Origin: Tritrichomonas foetus | Taxonomy: Eukaryota > Parabasalia > Tritrichomonadida > Tritrichomonadidae | Direction of reading: 5' to 3' | Length of the DNA: 36,147 nt | Assembly: GCA_001839685.1 (NCBI GenBank) | Contig: MLAK01001054.1 | Span: forward strand, 1 to 36,147 | Shown: positions 18,482 through 27,984 of the stretch, piece after piece | Numbering within the stretch: position 1 is the stretch's first letter | How the letters are laid out: each line of letters starts with the position of its first letter | The notes under the pieces: generated by a model | The model's database searches: none | The model's input: only the letters and a program-made list of their open reading frames with translations | Told to the model about the DNA's origin: nothing | Made by a program: the position numbers and the translations under genes

Positions 18482-19237
18482 ATGAGTGTTGAGTTTCTCA
18501 GCGACAGCGATTCTCCTCCTAATTTTAGAAAATCAACACCAGCTTTAACACACTATCGTTCCACTCAATGTGTTTCATCCACTTCTTCATCACCTTCATC
18601 ACCATCATCACGCAGCAATTTCATGAGCTCTCTATTGAAAAAAGTTGAACTGCAAAATCAATCACGATACTCTAAAAAGTTACCCAAAAGAACAATGATG
18701 ATCCACCATCCCTGGCATAATGTTTCAATTGGTCCTTCATCCCCTGATGTGATCAATGCTGTTGTTGAGATTTCCATGGATTCTCGCGTGAAAACTGAGC
18801 TTGATAAGCCAACCGGACTCTTAAAAGTTGATAGAATCTTACATTCATCTATTATTTATCCTGCTAACTATGGATTCATTCCTGAGACACTTGCAGAAGA
18901 TGGAGATCCTTTAGATATTTTGGTTTTATGCCAGCTTTCTGTTCCGCCTTTGTGTTTAATGAAAGCAAGGCCAATTGGAGTCATGCCAATGATTGATGGA
19001 AATGATCCTGATGATAAAATAATTGCTGTTTGTGTAAATGATCCGGAATATAACATTTATTATGACGTTTCTGAGTTGCCACCACACAAAATGGCCAAAA
19101 TTAATCAGTTTTTCAATGATTACAAGACACTCGAAAGGAAAAAAGTGAAAACATTTAAATCAATGGGAAGTGGGCATGCAAAAAGAATCATTCAGCGGAG
19201 TTATTCTGCTTATCATGAGCATTATCGCCTTGATTGA
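18482..19237 (+). CDS. Family I inorganic pyrophosphatase with Ser-rich N-terminal extension
   Basis: This 251-residue protein hydrolyses pyrophosphate to phosphate, driving biosynthetic reactions. The family signature [11 protein letters not shown] gives metal ligands D140, D142 and D145. Other conserved residues are E96, K104, E106, R118 (KVDR), Y130 (PANYG), the DPDDK acidic/lysine site near 175-179, and the YKTLE tyrosine near 210. All look intact, so it should be active. The catalytic core begins near residue 90, so residues 1-75 are an extension. It is Ser/Pro/Thr-rich ([13 protein letters not shown]) and then basic ([10 protein letters not shown]). M48 or M72/M73 are alternative starts that would give a normal 180-205-residue enzyme. 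The extension could be regulatory or targeting, but it is not the short presequence usual for hydrogenosomes. The pairing with the RhoGAP gene downstream is not obviously functional. Confidence 0.93.
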   Translation: MSVEFLSDSDSPPNFRKSTPALTHYRSTQCVSSTSSSPSSPSSRSNFMSSLLKKVELQNQSRYSKKLPKRTMMIHHPWHNVSIGPSSPDVINAVVEISMDSRVKTELDKPTGLLKVDRILHSSIIYPANYGFIPETLAEDGDPLDILVLCQLSVPPLCLMKARPIGVMPMIDGNDPDDKIIAVCVNDPEYNIYYDVSELPPHKMAKINQFFNDYKTLERKKVKTFKSMGSGHAKRIIQRSYSAYHEHYRLD

Positions 19238-19452
19238 TTTCTTATTAATAATATGATTGATCAAGTGCCTTATTTGATCATTTTACTTAAATTGTGTTTT
19301 CTTTCATTCTTTCTTTTCATTTTTTTTCTTTTCATACTTATTGATCCTGGTCCGAACAGTGATGATTTGATAGATTCAATGAGTCACATCTCAATCTCAA
19401 TCAAAAATGACATCAACAATGATTTTCACTTTTTAAATGCATATTTAGTCAT

Positions 19453-19459
19453 TCATTTT
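19453..19459 (+). promoter_or_regulatory. Initiator-like element for the RhoGAP gene
   Basis: TCATTTT fits TCAYTWY, with its A 19 nt before the ATG at 19474. This is the distance typical for trichomonad genes, and it supports this start. Confidence 0.4.
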
Positions 19460-19473
19460 CCAAAGCTATCATC

Positions 19474-20244
19474 ATGACAAACCACCCACATTTCTTTAGT
19501 CGCCCAATTGAATCTTTTGGTAATAAAATACCATTTATTGTCTCTGATTTGATCACAAAACTTCGCGAAATCGAAGCGAAAAATATCGAAGGAATTTTTC
19601 GGTTAAGCGGTGCCGCAAATGTCATCAAAAACCTCACAGATCAACTAGACGAAGGTCAAATTTCCGATTGGTCCCAGTTCAATGCAATTACAATCGCGTG
19701 CGCATTAAAAACGTATTTCCGAGAGAAAGCGAAAGACGATCCTTTATTAATGTTCGACAATTACGATATGTTTGTAGCTTCAGTCGATGTCCCCAATTCA
19801 AAAAAAGCCCTCGAATTGCTCAAAGGAATATGTGTCAATCATTTGCCGAAAGAAAGGCTCATCATTCTGGCCTATTTGATGAACTACTTGCATGAAGTCA
19901 GTTTGAATGAAGGAATGAACAAAATGAGCGCGAAAAACCTTGCCATTTGTTTCGCGCCAAATATTTTGGTTTCAAAGGAAAAATCAACAGATGTACTTTT
20001 TGGTGAAAATCCCCAACAGAATAAAGTTGTCACTTTGCTTATTGAAAATGCACCAAACTTTTTTGGTGATGTGAAAATTACTGAAAATCTATTTTTTACC
20101 CCACAGGAAATCGACATTCTTCGAAACGCCAATATAAAAGACGAAAAACTCGAAATTATCAAGAAAAGATTGGAAATTCGTGCAAAGTCGCTCATTCCAT
20201 TCTGTCCACCAAAAATGTCTCGCCCTTCAGCCATGCACAAATGA
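19474..20244 (+). CDS. RhoGAP-domain protein
   Basis: A 256-residue protein consisting mainly of one RhoGAP domain (about 10-195). The arginine finger is R43 in EGIFRLSG. The helix ACALKTYFRE carries the conserved Lys and Arg that support catalysis. The segment NKMSAKNLAICFAPNIL, including the conserved Asn, forms the GTPase-binding face. All key residues are present, so it should speed GTP hydrolysis by Rho/Rac-type GTPases and so restrain actin remodelling. The C-terminal 60 residues are charged and helical, with no additional domain. It is short compared with most RhoGAPs, a usual form in trichomonads. It could act on the same kind of GTPase that PAK kinases read, but the window shows no direct link. 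Confidence 0.93.
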   Translation: MTNHPHFFSRPIESFGNKIPFIVSDLITKLREIEAKNIEGIFRLSGAANVIKNLTDQLDEGQISDWSQFNAITIACALKTYFREKAKDDPLLMFDNYDMFVASVDVPNSKKALELLKGICVNHLPKERLIILAYLMNYLHEVSLNEGMNKMSAKNLAICFAPNILVSKEKSTDVLFGENPQQNKVVTLLIENAPNFFGDVKITENLFFTPQEIDILRNANIKDEKLEIIKKRLEIRAKSLIPFCPPKMSRPSAMHK

Positions 20245-20288
20245 TTTTTTTGTTTTAACAAAATTAAAACGCGTTTTAATGAAATCAA

Positions 20289-20496
20289 TGTTGAATGTTA
20301 TTCTTTCTTTTCGTTGTTGAATGTTATTCTTTCTTTTCGTTGTTGAATGTTGTTTTTCCTTTTCATTGTTGAATGTTATTTCTTCTTTTCATTGTTGAAT
20401 GTTGTTTTTCCTTTTCGTTGTTGAATATTATTTCTTCTTTTCATTGTTGAATGTTGTTTTTCCTTTTCGTTGTTGAATGTTATTTCTTTCTTTCAA
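20289..20496. repeat. 26-bp minisatellite, eight copies, with 52-bp higher order
   Basis: Eight head-to-tail units start at 20289, 20315, 20341, 20367, 20393, 20419, 20445 and 20471, each beginning TGTTGAAT (TGTTGAATATT in unit 6) and ending in a T/C-rich run. Units 1-2 are identical. Units 3, 5 and 7 share the variant TTGTTTTTCCTTTTC, while 4, 6 and 8 carry TTATTTCTT. Pairs therefore alternate with a 52-bp period. A ninth, broken unit begins at 20497. It lies between two converging genes, partly in 3' untranslated sequence. Confidence 0.95.
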
Positions 20497-20569
20497 TGTT
20501 AATATAATTAAAAAAAATTGATGAATGGTAAAAATGTAGTTTAGTTAACAATCATTTTGTATGGGGTTT

Positions 20570-21319
20570 CTATTCATTATCTTCTTCTTGATGTAAAATC
20601 TGCAATATAGGTTCAAACATTTCGTTATCTTCGTTTTGCTGACAATATTCCTCTATCATTCTTAACTTCTCTTTTAGCATTTCATTTTCTTTCATTAGTT
20701 CTTTTTCTTTCTGCTGAGATAATTGCGCTTTAGTCATAGACACTCTTGCAGATCCTCCTGCGGCTGCTGCGGAGTCTTTCTTTACTTTCGATTTCACGAC
20801 GTGGCTTCCAATTTGACCGATTGGCAGGTCGTTTGTCTTAAGTGGAACATTTGGTTTAGATGTTGGAAATCCTGACTGATGTGCAGGTGGCTTTTTCGAG
20901 GCAAATTTTGGCTCAGCACATTTTGTGGCCTTTCTTCTTGCAACTGCGTCATATTCGTCGTGCGGACCAGTTTGCTGGTAATAGCCGTGAATCCATTGGA
21001 ACATTTCAAGAGCAGCCATATATTTGCCTTTCGTTAAGGTAACGATATCGATAAATTGAGAAATATGATTTTTGTTGAATGCATCTTGAAGGATTTTGTA
21101 ATTTTGCGACATTTCAAAAGGCTGTGTGGCGTTATAGTTAACTCTTCCTAAATTGACAGTACCTGGATGAATGCAATCGATGATTTGACAAAAAGCAGCA
21201 CCATTTGATAATTCTTCGACTTTGGTATAGTTTGTTTTGCACAGATTGTTAACCCATTCGAGCAGCTCACCTCGTCCAACAAAGTAGCAGCCGCTCATCA
21301 TTCCCATAACTTTCGTCAT
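20570..21319 (-). CDS. EB1-family microtubule plus-end-tracking protein
   Basis: A 249-residue protein. Residues 15-125 form the calponin-homology domain of EB proteins: GELLEWVNNL, NGAAFCQIIDCIHPG, NYKILQDAF, then TKGKYMAALEMFQWIHGYY. A basic, Ala/Ser-rich linker (about 126-195) with PxxP-like parts follows. The C-terminus has a coiled coil (QKEKELMKENEMLKEKLRMI) ending in the EB-homology motif EEYCQQNEDNEMFEPILQIL. It should bind growing microtubule ends in the spindle and cytoskeleton and recruit partners. The final EEY/F tail of animal EB1, bound by CAP-Gly proteins, is missing; the end is EEDNE. Length is near the family norm (about 270). Several Met residues lie at the N-terminus (M1, M5, M7, M8), so the true start may be a few residues later. 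Confidence 0.93.
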   Translation of the reverse strand: MTKVMGMMSGCYFVGRGELLEWVNNLCKTNYTKVEELSNGAAFCQIIDCIHPGTVNLGRVNYNATQPFEMSQNYKILQDAFNKNHISQFIDIVTLTKGKYMAALEMFQWIHGYYQQTGPHDEYDAVARRKATKCAEPKFASKKPPAHQSGFPTSKPNVPLKTNDLPIGQIGSHVVKSKVKKDSAAAAGGSARVSMTKAQLSQQKEKELMKENEMLKEKLRMIEEYCQQNEDNEMFEPILQILHQEEDNE

Positions 21320-21615
21320 TGGTTAAAAATTTCAATTTCTAATCGATGTTGTGCACGTTTAAAATTAATTTCTGGCCATTTAGTAATTGAAATTAATTAA
21401 TAATCACATTTGATGTATTTTTTTCTAGGTGACTTGTCACGATTTTTCTAAGCAGAGTTAGATCATTCACAATCATATAAGCTCTTCTTAGCATTCACAA
21501 AAATATTTAAACAATTTACACTTATAAAATTATCAATGTTTAATTATTTGATGAAATGAAGAAAATCAAATAAAACACAAAATAAAATTTAGATGTACAT
21601 TGTACAATAATGATA

Positions 21616-24288
21616 TTAATGTTCCGCTGCAAATCTTACAAGGTCAATTGCTATTACAGAAATATTATCACTGCTTTGTAATCCAAGTGACAAATTTCGA
21701 AGATCGAATGCCAATTGTGTTGGACTTGTTGCCCTCAAGCCAATCCTCACAATCAATTCATCACTCACATAATCGAAGAGTCCATCACAGGCTAGGATCA
21801 GCCACTTTTCATCTCCAGTCAAAGTCAAATCAACAATGTCTGGCACCTTTCCAACACCTGGGATATAAAAATCACCCAAACAACGCGAAACTGCGAGAAC
21901 TCCACCAACTCGTCTTTCTGCTACAAAACCTCCATCTTTTTTAATACGCCAAACTTCATCACCATTTTCTGGACGATGTTCACATGTGTGAAACATTATT
22001 TCTCCTGTTTTACTGATTAAAACTGCTCCAGAATCACCAAGATTGGCAATAATAAGTCTTTGGTCGTTGAGAAGTGTTAAAACGGCAGTTGAACCGTCTC
22101 TTGGATCCAGTCCACGAAGCTGGGTGTCAACTTTTGAGATTGCATGACTGAGGAAAGTTTTGCTCATTCTTGAAGCTACCTTGAGTTTTTTGGTATTCGA
22201 AGGGTTTATGACTTGTGATGTTTCGGTTTGTGGTTGATTTGAGTTAGTTTCACTTTTTTCATTTTTTTCTTCAGTGATAAAATTAGTTTCTTCTTTAGTT
22301 TCTTCATTTACATTAATACTTTCTGATTCTTGGTTTTCTGATGTTTTTGGATTTATCTGGTTTTCGTCTTTAGTATCATTATTTTGTGCTTCATTCTTTT
22401 TCCTCACAATTTCCTTCACATTTTCAAATTCAAGATTATAAAAATATGTTGCAAATTTTGAACAAACATCTCCACTATGCCCATCAAAGACACCAAAAGT
22501 TGAAATGTCATTAGGATTATAATTAATTACAACTGAATCCTCCATTGTCTCCCTCATGCCGGTAGTTTCAGAAACACCTACTGATTTATGCCTCTTCAAT
22601 ATATTGTTAACAGGAGACATCTTATAAAGTGTATCGTTACTTGTAATTATTTGATGTACTGTATTGCCTGTTGTTGCTTCAATATCATTTCCGTCAATGT
22701 CCAAAATTGTTAATCTTGGCATTTGCGTAAAATCAATTTCGGCAGGTGGGAATTTATTAAACGCAATTTTTAAATATTTCAAAGATTGGCTTTGTAAAAT
22801 CCAGCTTGGAAAGATAGAAATAAAATTAAAAGAAACATCAAAATCAACTAATTCTGGAAAATTGGCGTTTTCGTCAGTAGGCAATTTTCGGATTTTGTTA
22901 AATGGTAAATCGATTGTTTTTATCGACGGAGGCAATTCAGGAAAGTTTACAATATTATTTCTTGATGCTCTCAATACCTCTAAAGATAATAATTTTGGAA
23001 TTGAAGTTAATTTGTTATTTGTTAAATACAATTTGTGCAAATTTGAACAATGAGCTAAAGATTCTTCAATATTACTTAAATTGCAAAAATTAGCTACTAA
23101 ATTTTCTAAAGATGGTGGCATCACTGGTAAACTTCCAAATGGATTCATTGTTAGAATTAAGGTTTTTATATTACTAGTATATAAAGAATCAGGAAGAGTT
23201 CGAAGTCTATTACATGCAGCATCCAAGAAACACACATTTGGTGAAAAAATTTCTGCAGGAAGTTGTGAAATTTGATTATTTGATAATCGGTAACGTTTCA
23301 CAGTATTGGATAGTCTATCAGCATGAACAATACTAATTTTATTATTGTATATATGATAGGCTTCTAAATGTGAAAAGGTGTATTTGGGAAGTTCTGTTAA
23401 TTCGTTATCACTTAAATTCAATAATTTTATATTCGGAAGATTAGAGCTGGCAATTGATGTTAAATGATTGAATTGGCAGTAAAATTCATTTATGGTTGAT
23501 GGAAGTTTAGGAATATGCTTCAAAACATTATTTGATAAATTTAAAATGGCTAAATTGGGAAACTTTACTGACATTTCTGGTAATTCTGCAATTTGATTAC
23601 CTTTTAATATTAAAATATTTAGGGTTTTAGGTAAATTGGGAACCTCTGTGATTAAATTATGTTTTATATTGAAAAATTCAAGCTGTGGTGTGATTTTTTC
23701 GAAATCTGGTAGAGTCTTCAGTTTATTTTTAGAGACATCTAAAACTTTGAGATTAGGAAAGAGCAAATTTTCAGATATTTCGATTAATCCATTTTGTGAT
23801 AAAGATAATTCGACTAAATTCACGAAAGATTGAGTTAATTTTAGTATTCTATTAGAATTGAAATGCAATTTCTTTAAAGTTGGTGGAAGCTGAGGAAAGT
23901 TAGAAAACCTATTTAATGAAAGATTCAAAATAGCAATTTTATCATTTGTAACATCCGCTGATGTTAATTTATTTCCAGTTAAATCAATTTCCATTAGATT
24001 AGAGACGTCCTTCAAATTATCATCATATTGCATGAGTGAATTGTAAGAAAGATCAACAAAACGTAGATTAGGATATGTTTTCAATGAAGAAGCAATATTT
24101 TGAAGGTTTGCACTTAGTTTGTTATTCCGAAGATGAATTCCATACATTAATAAATTAGGTGGAAGATTTTTTATTCGATTATTGGAAAGACTTAAATGGG
24201 TGTATCCTTTTGGGAATACAAAATCGGCTGGAAGCTCTTCGAGTCCTTTTGATGTGTAATCAAGAATTTTTGATTCTTCGTTTCCCAT
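21616..24288 (-). CDS. LRR-PP2C phosphatase fusion
   Basis: This 890-residue protein begins MGNEES, a good N-myristoylation signal (Gly2, Ser6), suggesting membrane attachment. Residues about 15-545 hold about twenty leucine-rich repeats (pattern LxxLxLSxNxL). The PP2C domain spans about 565-888. It has MRETMEDS (near 577), GVFDGHSGD (near 600), DGSTAVLTLL, ANLGDSGAVL (near 748), CDGLFDYVSDE (near 833) and SSDNISVIAI (near 873). The metal-binding aspartates are all present. An acidic, Asn/Glu-rich insert (about 617-690) splits the PP2C core. It is a Mg/Mn-dependent Ser/Thr phosphatase, with the repeats probably choosing the substrate. The same combination occurs in PHLPP and in parasite LRR-PP2C proteins. 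No break is seen. Confidence 0.93.
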   Translation of the reverse strand: MGNEESKILDYTSKGLEELPADFVFPKGYTHLSLSNNRIKNLPPNLLMYGIHLRNNKLSANLQNIASSLKTYPNLRFVDLSYNSLMQYDDNLKDVSNLMEIDLTGNKLTSADVTNDKIAILNLSLNRFSNFPQLPPTLKKLHFNSNRILKLTQSFVNLVELSLSQNGLIEISENLLFPNLKVLDVSKNKLKTLPDFEKITPQLEFFNIKHNLITEVPNLPKTLNILILKGNQIAELPEMSVKFPNLAILNLSNNVLKHIPKLPSTINEFYCQFNHLTSIASSNLPNIKLLNLSDNELTELPKYTFSHLEAYHIYNNKISIVHADRLSNTVKRYRLSNNQISQLPAEIFSPNVCFLDAACNRLRTLPDSLYTSNIKTLILTMNPFGSLPVMPPSLENLVANFCNLSNIEESLAHCSNLHKLYLTNNKLTSIPKLLSLEVLRASRNNIVNFPELPPSIKTIDLPFNKIRKLPTDENANFPELVDFDVSFNFISIFPSWILQSQSLKYLKIAFNKFPPAEIDFTQMPRLTILDIDGNDIEATTGNTVHQIITSNDTLYKMSPVNNILKRHKSVGVSETTGMRETMEDSVVINYNPNDISTFGVFDGHSGDVCSKFATYFYNLEFENVKEIVRKKNEAQNNDTKDENQINPKTSENQESESINVNEETKEETNFITEEKNEKSETNSNQPQTETSQVINPSNTKKLKVASRMSKTFLSHAISKVDTQLRGLDPRDGSTAVLTLLNDQRLIIANLGDSGAVLISKTGEIMFHTCEHRPENGDEVWRIKKDGGFVAERRVGGVLAVSRCLGDFYIPGVGKVPDIVDLTLTGDEKWLILACDGLFDYVSDELIVRIGLRATSPTQLAFDLRNLSLGLQSSDNISVIAIDLVRFAAEH

Positions 24289-24622
24289 TCTGAATTAAAA
24301 TTTATTTTATCTCAAATTTGTGAACAGCAATGGGTTTATTGAAATATTTCACCTTAATTTTCCAAGCTATCGTATTTTATACCAATATGATAAAATGATA
24401 ATATCTCAATATTGATTGGTTGAAAATCGAAAAATCAAGTAGCAAAATTTTAGATATTATATATTTTATATTATGTATCATCCTAGAAAACCAATTTTCA
24501 TTTTAGAAATCAAAAGTTCACTGTATAAAAAAAAAGTTAGTGAAAAAATTGTGAGTATAAATTGTTTACAAAATCTTGGCATTTGGAGAAATTCAGATAA
24601 AATAATATTGACATAAAGAAAA
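24289..24622. other. Divergent intergenic region
   Basis: It lies between the LRR-PP2C gene and the transporter at 24623. It is AT-rich and without a consensus initiator near either start. No other feature is seen. Confidence 0.45.
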
Positions 24623-25705
24623 ATGAGAACAGTCGAAAATGAAGAACTTGAGCTCTTTTTCAATGAACTTCAGACCGATATATCGCCTGCATTAACTACC
24701 TCGCTCGAAGAGAATTATTTCAGACAAGTAATTTTAACATTAATCACAAATTTTGCTGCGCATGGAATTCTTCTGTTTATCATGACAGCATTGAATAAAA
24801 CACTAATCTACAGTTTTGCGATTGACGATTTCCCGCTCATTTACAAAGTCAATCCTCTTCTAATTTCAATGGGACAATTTTTCTTTTCGTCATTATTTTT
24901 ATTTCCCTTTTGCGCGAAACAATTTATCGACCGCTTCCAGATCAGTATAGGTGGCATGATCCTCACGGCTGTTCCATACATTGCCACCATCACTTCGTCA
25001 CTTGCGATTTATTATTTTTTCAATCCCCCTCCATATTTCCAACTTCGGTCTTTTTCAATCAGCTGCGCCTTTTTCATTGGGTTTTTCAATAAGCATTTCT
25101 ACAACTTCCCCGACACGATCATTGCCGTTGGAATTATGATTTGCGGAACACTACTTTCTTCTGGGCCATCGCCTGAATTTTATTTTCCATTTCTTGTGTT
25201 TGGGTTTGCATCGTCTGTTGCATCAGTCCAGTACCCTTTTGCCATTCGTAAATCGATTGGGTTTTTCAGGCGGAAATTTGTTCTGCTTGCTTTTTCACTT
25301 AACATTTGCAGTCTTGTTCTTGTAACTCCATTTGCATTAACTTGCAGTGATTTGTCAATTTTCCACCGGCCGGAATTCAAATTTTGGCCATTTTTCTTCA
25401 CTTTGGCATTTTCTGGATTCATTTCGGCACTTCTGTGTTTGACTTCATCCATTTTAATTTACTTTTCTTCGCCTCTTCACTACATAGTCTTCTCTACTGC
25501 GAGATCGTCACTGATGATCCTTTTCCAAGCAATCATTGATCCCGTCAACCGCGTCCTCACGCCAGCCATGTTTCTTGGGCACCTCATTTGCCTATCGTCT
25601 GGCATCATGGTGATGATTTTCCATTTCCAGAAGTTGAAGCAGAAGACGTTGGTTCCATGGTCTTTTCCGTCATCTCTGTGGCGACTTCTTGGCTTCATTG
25701 AATGA
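24623..25705 (+). CDS. Nucleotide-sugar/triose-phosphate-type transporter (DMT superfamily)
   Basis: The 360-residue protein has about nine or ten membrane segments after a charged, cytosolic N-terminus of about 30 residues. Hydrophobic helices lie near residues 35-55, 78-98, 112-132, 137-157, 168-185, 190-210, 221-240, 252-277, 283-300 and 313-332. The layout and the NKTLIYSF segment in the first helix are like members of the TPT/NST group, which carry nucleotide sugars or phosphorylated sugars across Golgi/ER membranes. The segment HYIVFSTARSSLMILFQAII takes the place of the usual conserved late helix. It lacks the KT motif that marks SLC35 proteins, so substrate cannot be named. Another polytopic carrier family is possible. 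Confidence 0.7.
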   Translation: MRTVENEELELFFNELQTDISPALTTSLEENYFRQVILTLITNFAAHGILLFIMTALNKTLIYSFAIDDFPLIYKVNPLLISMGQFFFSSLFLFPFCAKQFIDRFQISIGGMILTAVPYIATITSSLAIYYFFNPPPYFQLRSFSISCAFFIGFFNKHFYNFPDTIIAVGIMICGTLLSSGPSPEFYFPFLVFGFASSVASVQYPFAIRKSIGFFRRKFVLLAFSLNICSLVLVTPFALTCSDLSIFHRPEFKFWPFFFTLAFSGFISALLCLTSSILIYFSSPLHYIVFSTARSSLMILFQAIIDPVNRVLTPAMFLGHLICLSSGIMVMIFHFQKLKQKTLVPWSFPSSLWRLLGFIE

Positions 25706-26204
25706 AGCACACCTGTTTTTTAAAGAATCTGTTTATTTCAAGAATTTTTATTGGTTTTCTTTTGGTTAGTTTTCTTTTTGTTGGTTTTCTTTTTTCACCT
25801 GCTGGAGTTATGGCTAGTGAATCATTCTTGTCCAATAATCATGACCACTGCATCTAATAGTTCATTATTTTTATTCCATGGTTTAAACAATGGTTTTTAA
25901 CATGATAAATCAATTCCAAGTTATAACCAAACATAAAAAATATATTTTCTCAGCCTTGCATGAGTTCATATTCTTTTGATCGATCATATAAACTTGTTGA
26001 AGGCATCATATAAATCTAAATGAGGTGACTAATTTGACCTTTGAAGTTACACAGCCTCTTGCATGATGAGGAAGATGATATCCCAAATCTAGAAAGATGC
26101 ATAATTTATTCCGATTTTTCTCAAACCCTGGGAATAGATCACTAGAAGGCAGTGATGATTGTTTTTGAAAAAATCAATAAAAATATTTTTTTTTTTTATT
26201 AAAT
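25706..26204. other. Convergent 3' intergenic region
   Basis: The region lies between the transporter and Rab gene 3' ends. It contains the 15-bp three-copy repeat at 25751-25795 and an 11-nt T-run near 26190. No gene is seen. Confidence 0.5.
25751..25795. repeat. Three-copy 15-bp T-rich repeat
   Basis: Units starting at 25751, 25766 and 25781 read TTGGTTTTCTTTT, TTAGTTTTCTTTT and TTGGTTTTCTTTT plus two variable bases. It resembles the 20289 minisatellite in T/C content but not in unit. It lies in a 3' flank. Confidence 0.7.
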
Positions 26205-26798
26205 TCAGCATTTACACGATTGTTCCTTTGGTCTCTTATTATCGAGTGGGACCGACACCGCTGTTGTTGTCTTGCAAATCTGGTTCACGCACTCGCCTGC
26301 CTCCTGGAAGAGCTCGCGGACACCGCTCATTTTCGAAGCGGACGTTAAGAAGAACTGTTGCGCCTTCAGTTCGCGGACGAGGTTTGGTGCTTCGGCTTGA
26401 AGCTCGGCTGTCTCTTCGTCTGATAAAATGTCGCTCTTCGTAGCGACCAAAAAGATTATGCAATCTGAGACTTGGGCGTGGACTCGATTGATCCAATTTG
26501 GAATTGTTGCCTTATTCTGAAAGTCGAAGCAAACGAAAGCGATATCAGACTCGCGATAAAACATTCCGCCAATGGATTGGAATCGCTCCTGTCCAGCAGT
26601 GTCCCAGATTTGAAGGTCTACTTTTGACTTGTCCTTGAGTTCGATGGTGGCGCCACAATATGCGGGGGCGACAGTCGGTTGTGTTTCGGTTTCGTAAGGT
26701 TGATCGAAAAATGCGCTGATGAGGGATGTTTTTCCGACGCCACTACTTCCAACTAAAATAACCTTGAGTGGCCTTCGACCATTGGTGTTACTCGACAT
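26205..26798 (-). CDS. Rab-family small GTPase
   Basis: A 197-residue protein with the small-GTPase motifs. The P-loop is GSSGVGKTS (17-25), the switch I Thr is in QPTVAPAYCG (T42), and switch II is WDTAGQERFQSIGGMFYRESD (65-85). The G4 element is ATKSD (119-123) and G5 is TSASK. The protein ends CKC, a CxC prenylation site typical of Rabs, so it should be geranylgeranylated and anchored to membranes. It should cycle between GTP and GDP forms in vesicle traffic. The switch regions mark it as Rab rather than Rho. The usual NKxD is TKxD, a change common in Rho proteins and still compatible with guanine binding. The gene is notably richer in G and C than its surroundings, which is codon bias suggesting strong expression rather than transfer. 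The subfamily cannot be named. Confidence 0.95.
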   Translation of the reverse strand: MSSNTNGRRPLKVILVGSSGVGKTSLISAFFDQPYETETQPTVAPAYCGATIELKDKSKVDLQIWDTAGQERFQSIGGMFYRESDIAFVCFDFQNKATIPNWINRVHAQVSDCIIFLVATKSDILSDEETAELQAEAPNLVRELKAQQFFLTSASKMSGVRELFQEAGECVNQICKTTTAVSVPLDNKRPKEQSCKC

Positions 26799-27984
26799 TT
26801 TTTTGTTTTGTTTCTATTTTCTTTCTAAGGTAGTGAACTTTTTCAATTGTCTACTAGTTTTTGCATGAACCACATTATATTTATGCGTTTATATGGTCAT
26901 ATGTTGTAAATTTATGGCTAGATACGCATCGAAAAAGTTGATGTACAACAAGATGTATTTCCACAGTATTGATGAAATGGGAAAGAAAAAAAGAGGTATT
27001 GGTCTAATTTCGTTGGAGAAAATAGCCATTAAATTGAGTTTATATAAACTACAGAGATATGACATCATAAATTTTTAACTACATAGTATTTTTATGGGAT
27101 AATAATGAAATAATGTCATTTCTATTAGGATGATTATTGATTTTAAAAAAATCTGATACGTTTCAAAATTTGAATTGTTCTATTGAATTGGCATAAAATT
27201 CGAGAATTATTCTATTGATTATACCTGATCTCAAATGTAATATTAAGCCTGAAAATATATGAATATATTGAGAGTTTTGAATCAGCTGATACTGTCAACT
27301 TGTAAGTAAGAAGGTGATATTGCATATATGTAATATTATATATTAACAACGTTGAAACACTTACAAATTCACCATTAAAACCAACCTTTTCTATTGTATG
27401 TGTTGTATATAAAGAAAAGGATGATTCATTTTCAAAAAACAATCTTTCGATAAAGAAACCAAAATTCTCTTTTTGACGTTTTCATCTTTCATTCTTTTAT
27501 GTAAAAATAAATTATTTAGAGTTTTCCTTCAATCCAACTTTCGTCGTGTTTAATATTTTTATTCAATATTAATTCCTAACATAAAACAATTTTTCCTGAT
27601 TGATGATAAGATTTAAATTGCTTATGTGCATGAAAATGTGTATTTATTACAGTTATAGACACTTCACAAGTCATAAAAGATTATTCTTTTTCAGTTTCTA
27701 AAAGACAGTTTATCTTTCTATACTTTGACACGATTGGCTTATCTTTCTATTTCTTTTTAACCGAAAAAAGATAATGAAACGATGAATGAAAAAATGAAAT
27801 TGTAGATATCATCTATGATAGGAATGAGTTTATAAAAATACAAAAATAAAGAAGATAAACGTACAATAAGATTAGAGAGATTGTATAATTTTAAGCAGAT
27901 GAAGGTTAATCAGGAAATTTAACGAATTTTAGTCTTAACGTCATGGTAATGTGATATGAAAAATATCAAAATCTTTGTGAATTA
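26799..27984. other. Divergent intergenic region, Rab / coiled-coil gene
   Basis: AT-rich, about 1.2 kb, with the Rab initiator at its left. Short frames at 26893-27078 and 27212-27442 have no supporting features. No initiator lies near the ATG at 27985. No RNA gene is recognised. Confidence 0.5.
26830..26836 (-). promoter_or_regulatory. Initiator-like element for the Rab gene
   Basis: The minus strand reads TCACTAC, fitting TCAYTWY, with its A 36 nt before the ATG at 26798. It is a sequence match only. Confidence 0.35.

Noticed and set aside
19253..19477. 74-codon hydrophobic frame between pyrophosphatase and RhoGAP genes
   Set aside because: The hydrophobic stretch is just T-rich intergenic DNA. 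The RhoGAP initiator lies inside it.
20289..20496. Regular short repeats as a possible CRISPR array
   Set aside because: The 26-bp units are directly adjacent with no unique spacers, there are no cas genes, and the genome is eukaryotic.
26159..26496. Open frames on both strands overlapping the Rab gene
   Set aside because: They result from the GC-rich codon use of the Rab gene, which has complete family motifs.
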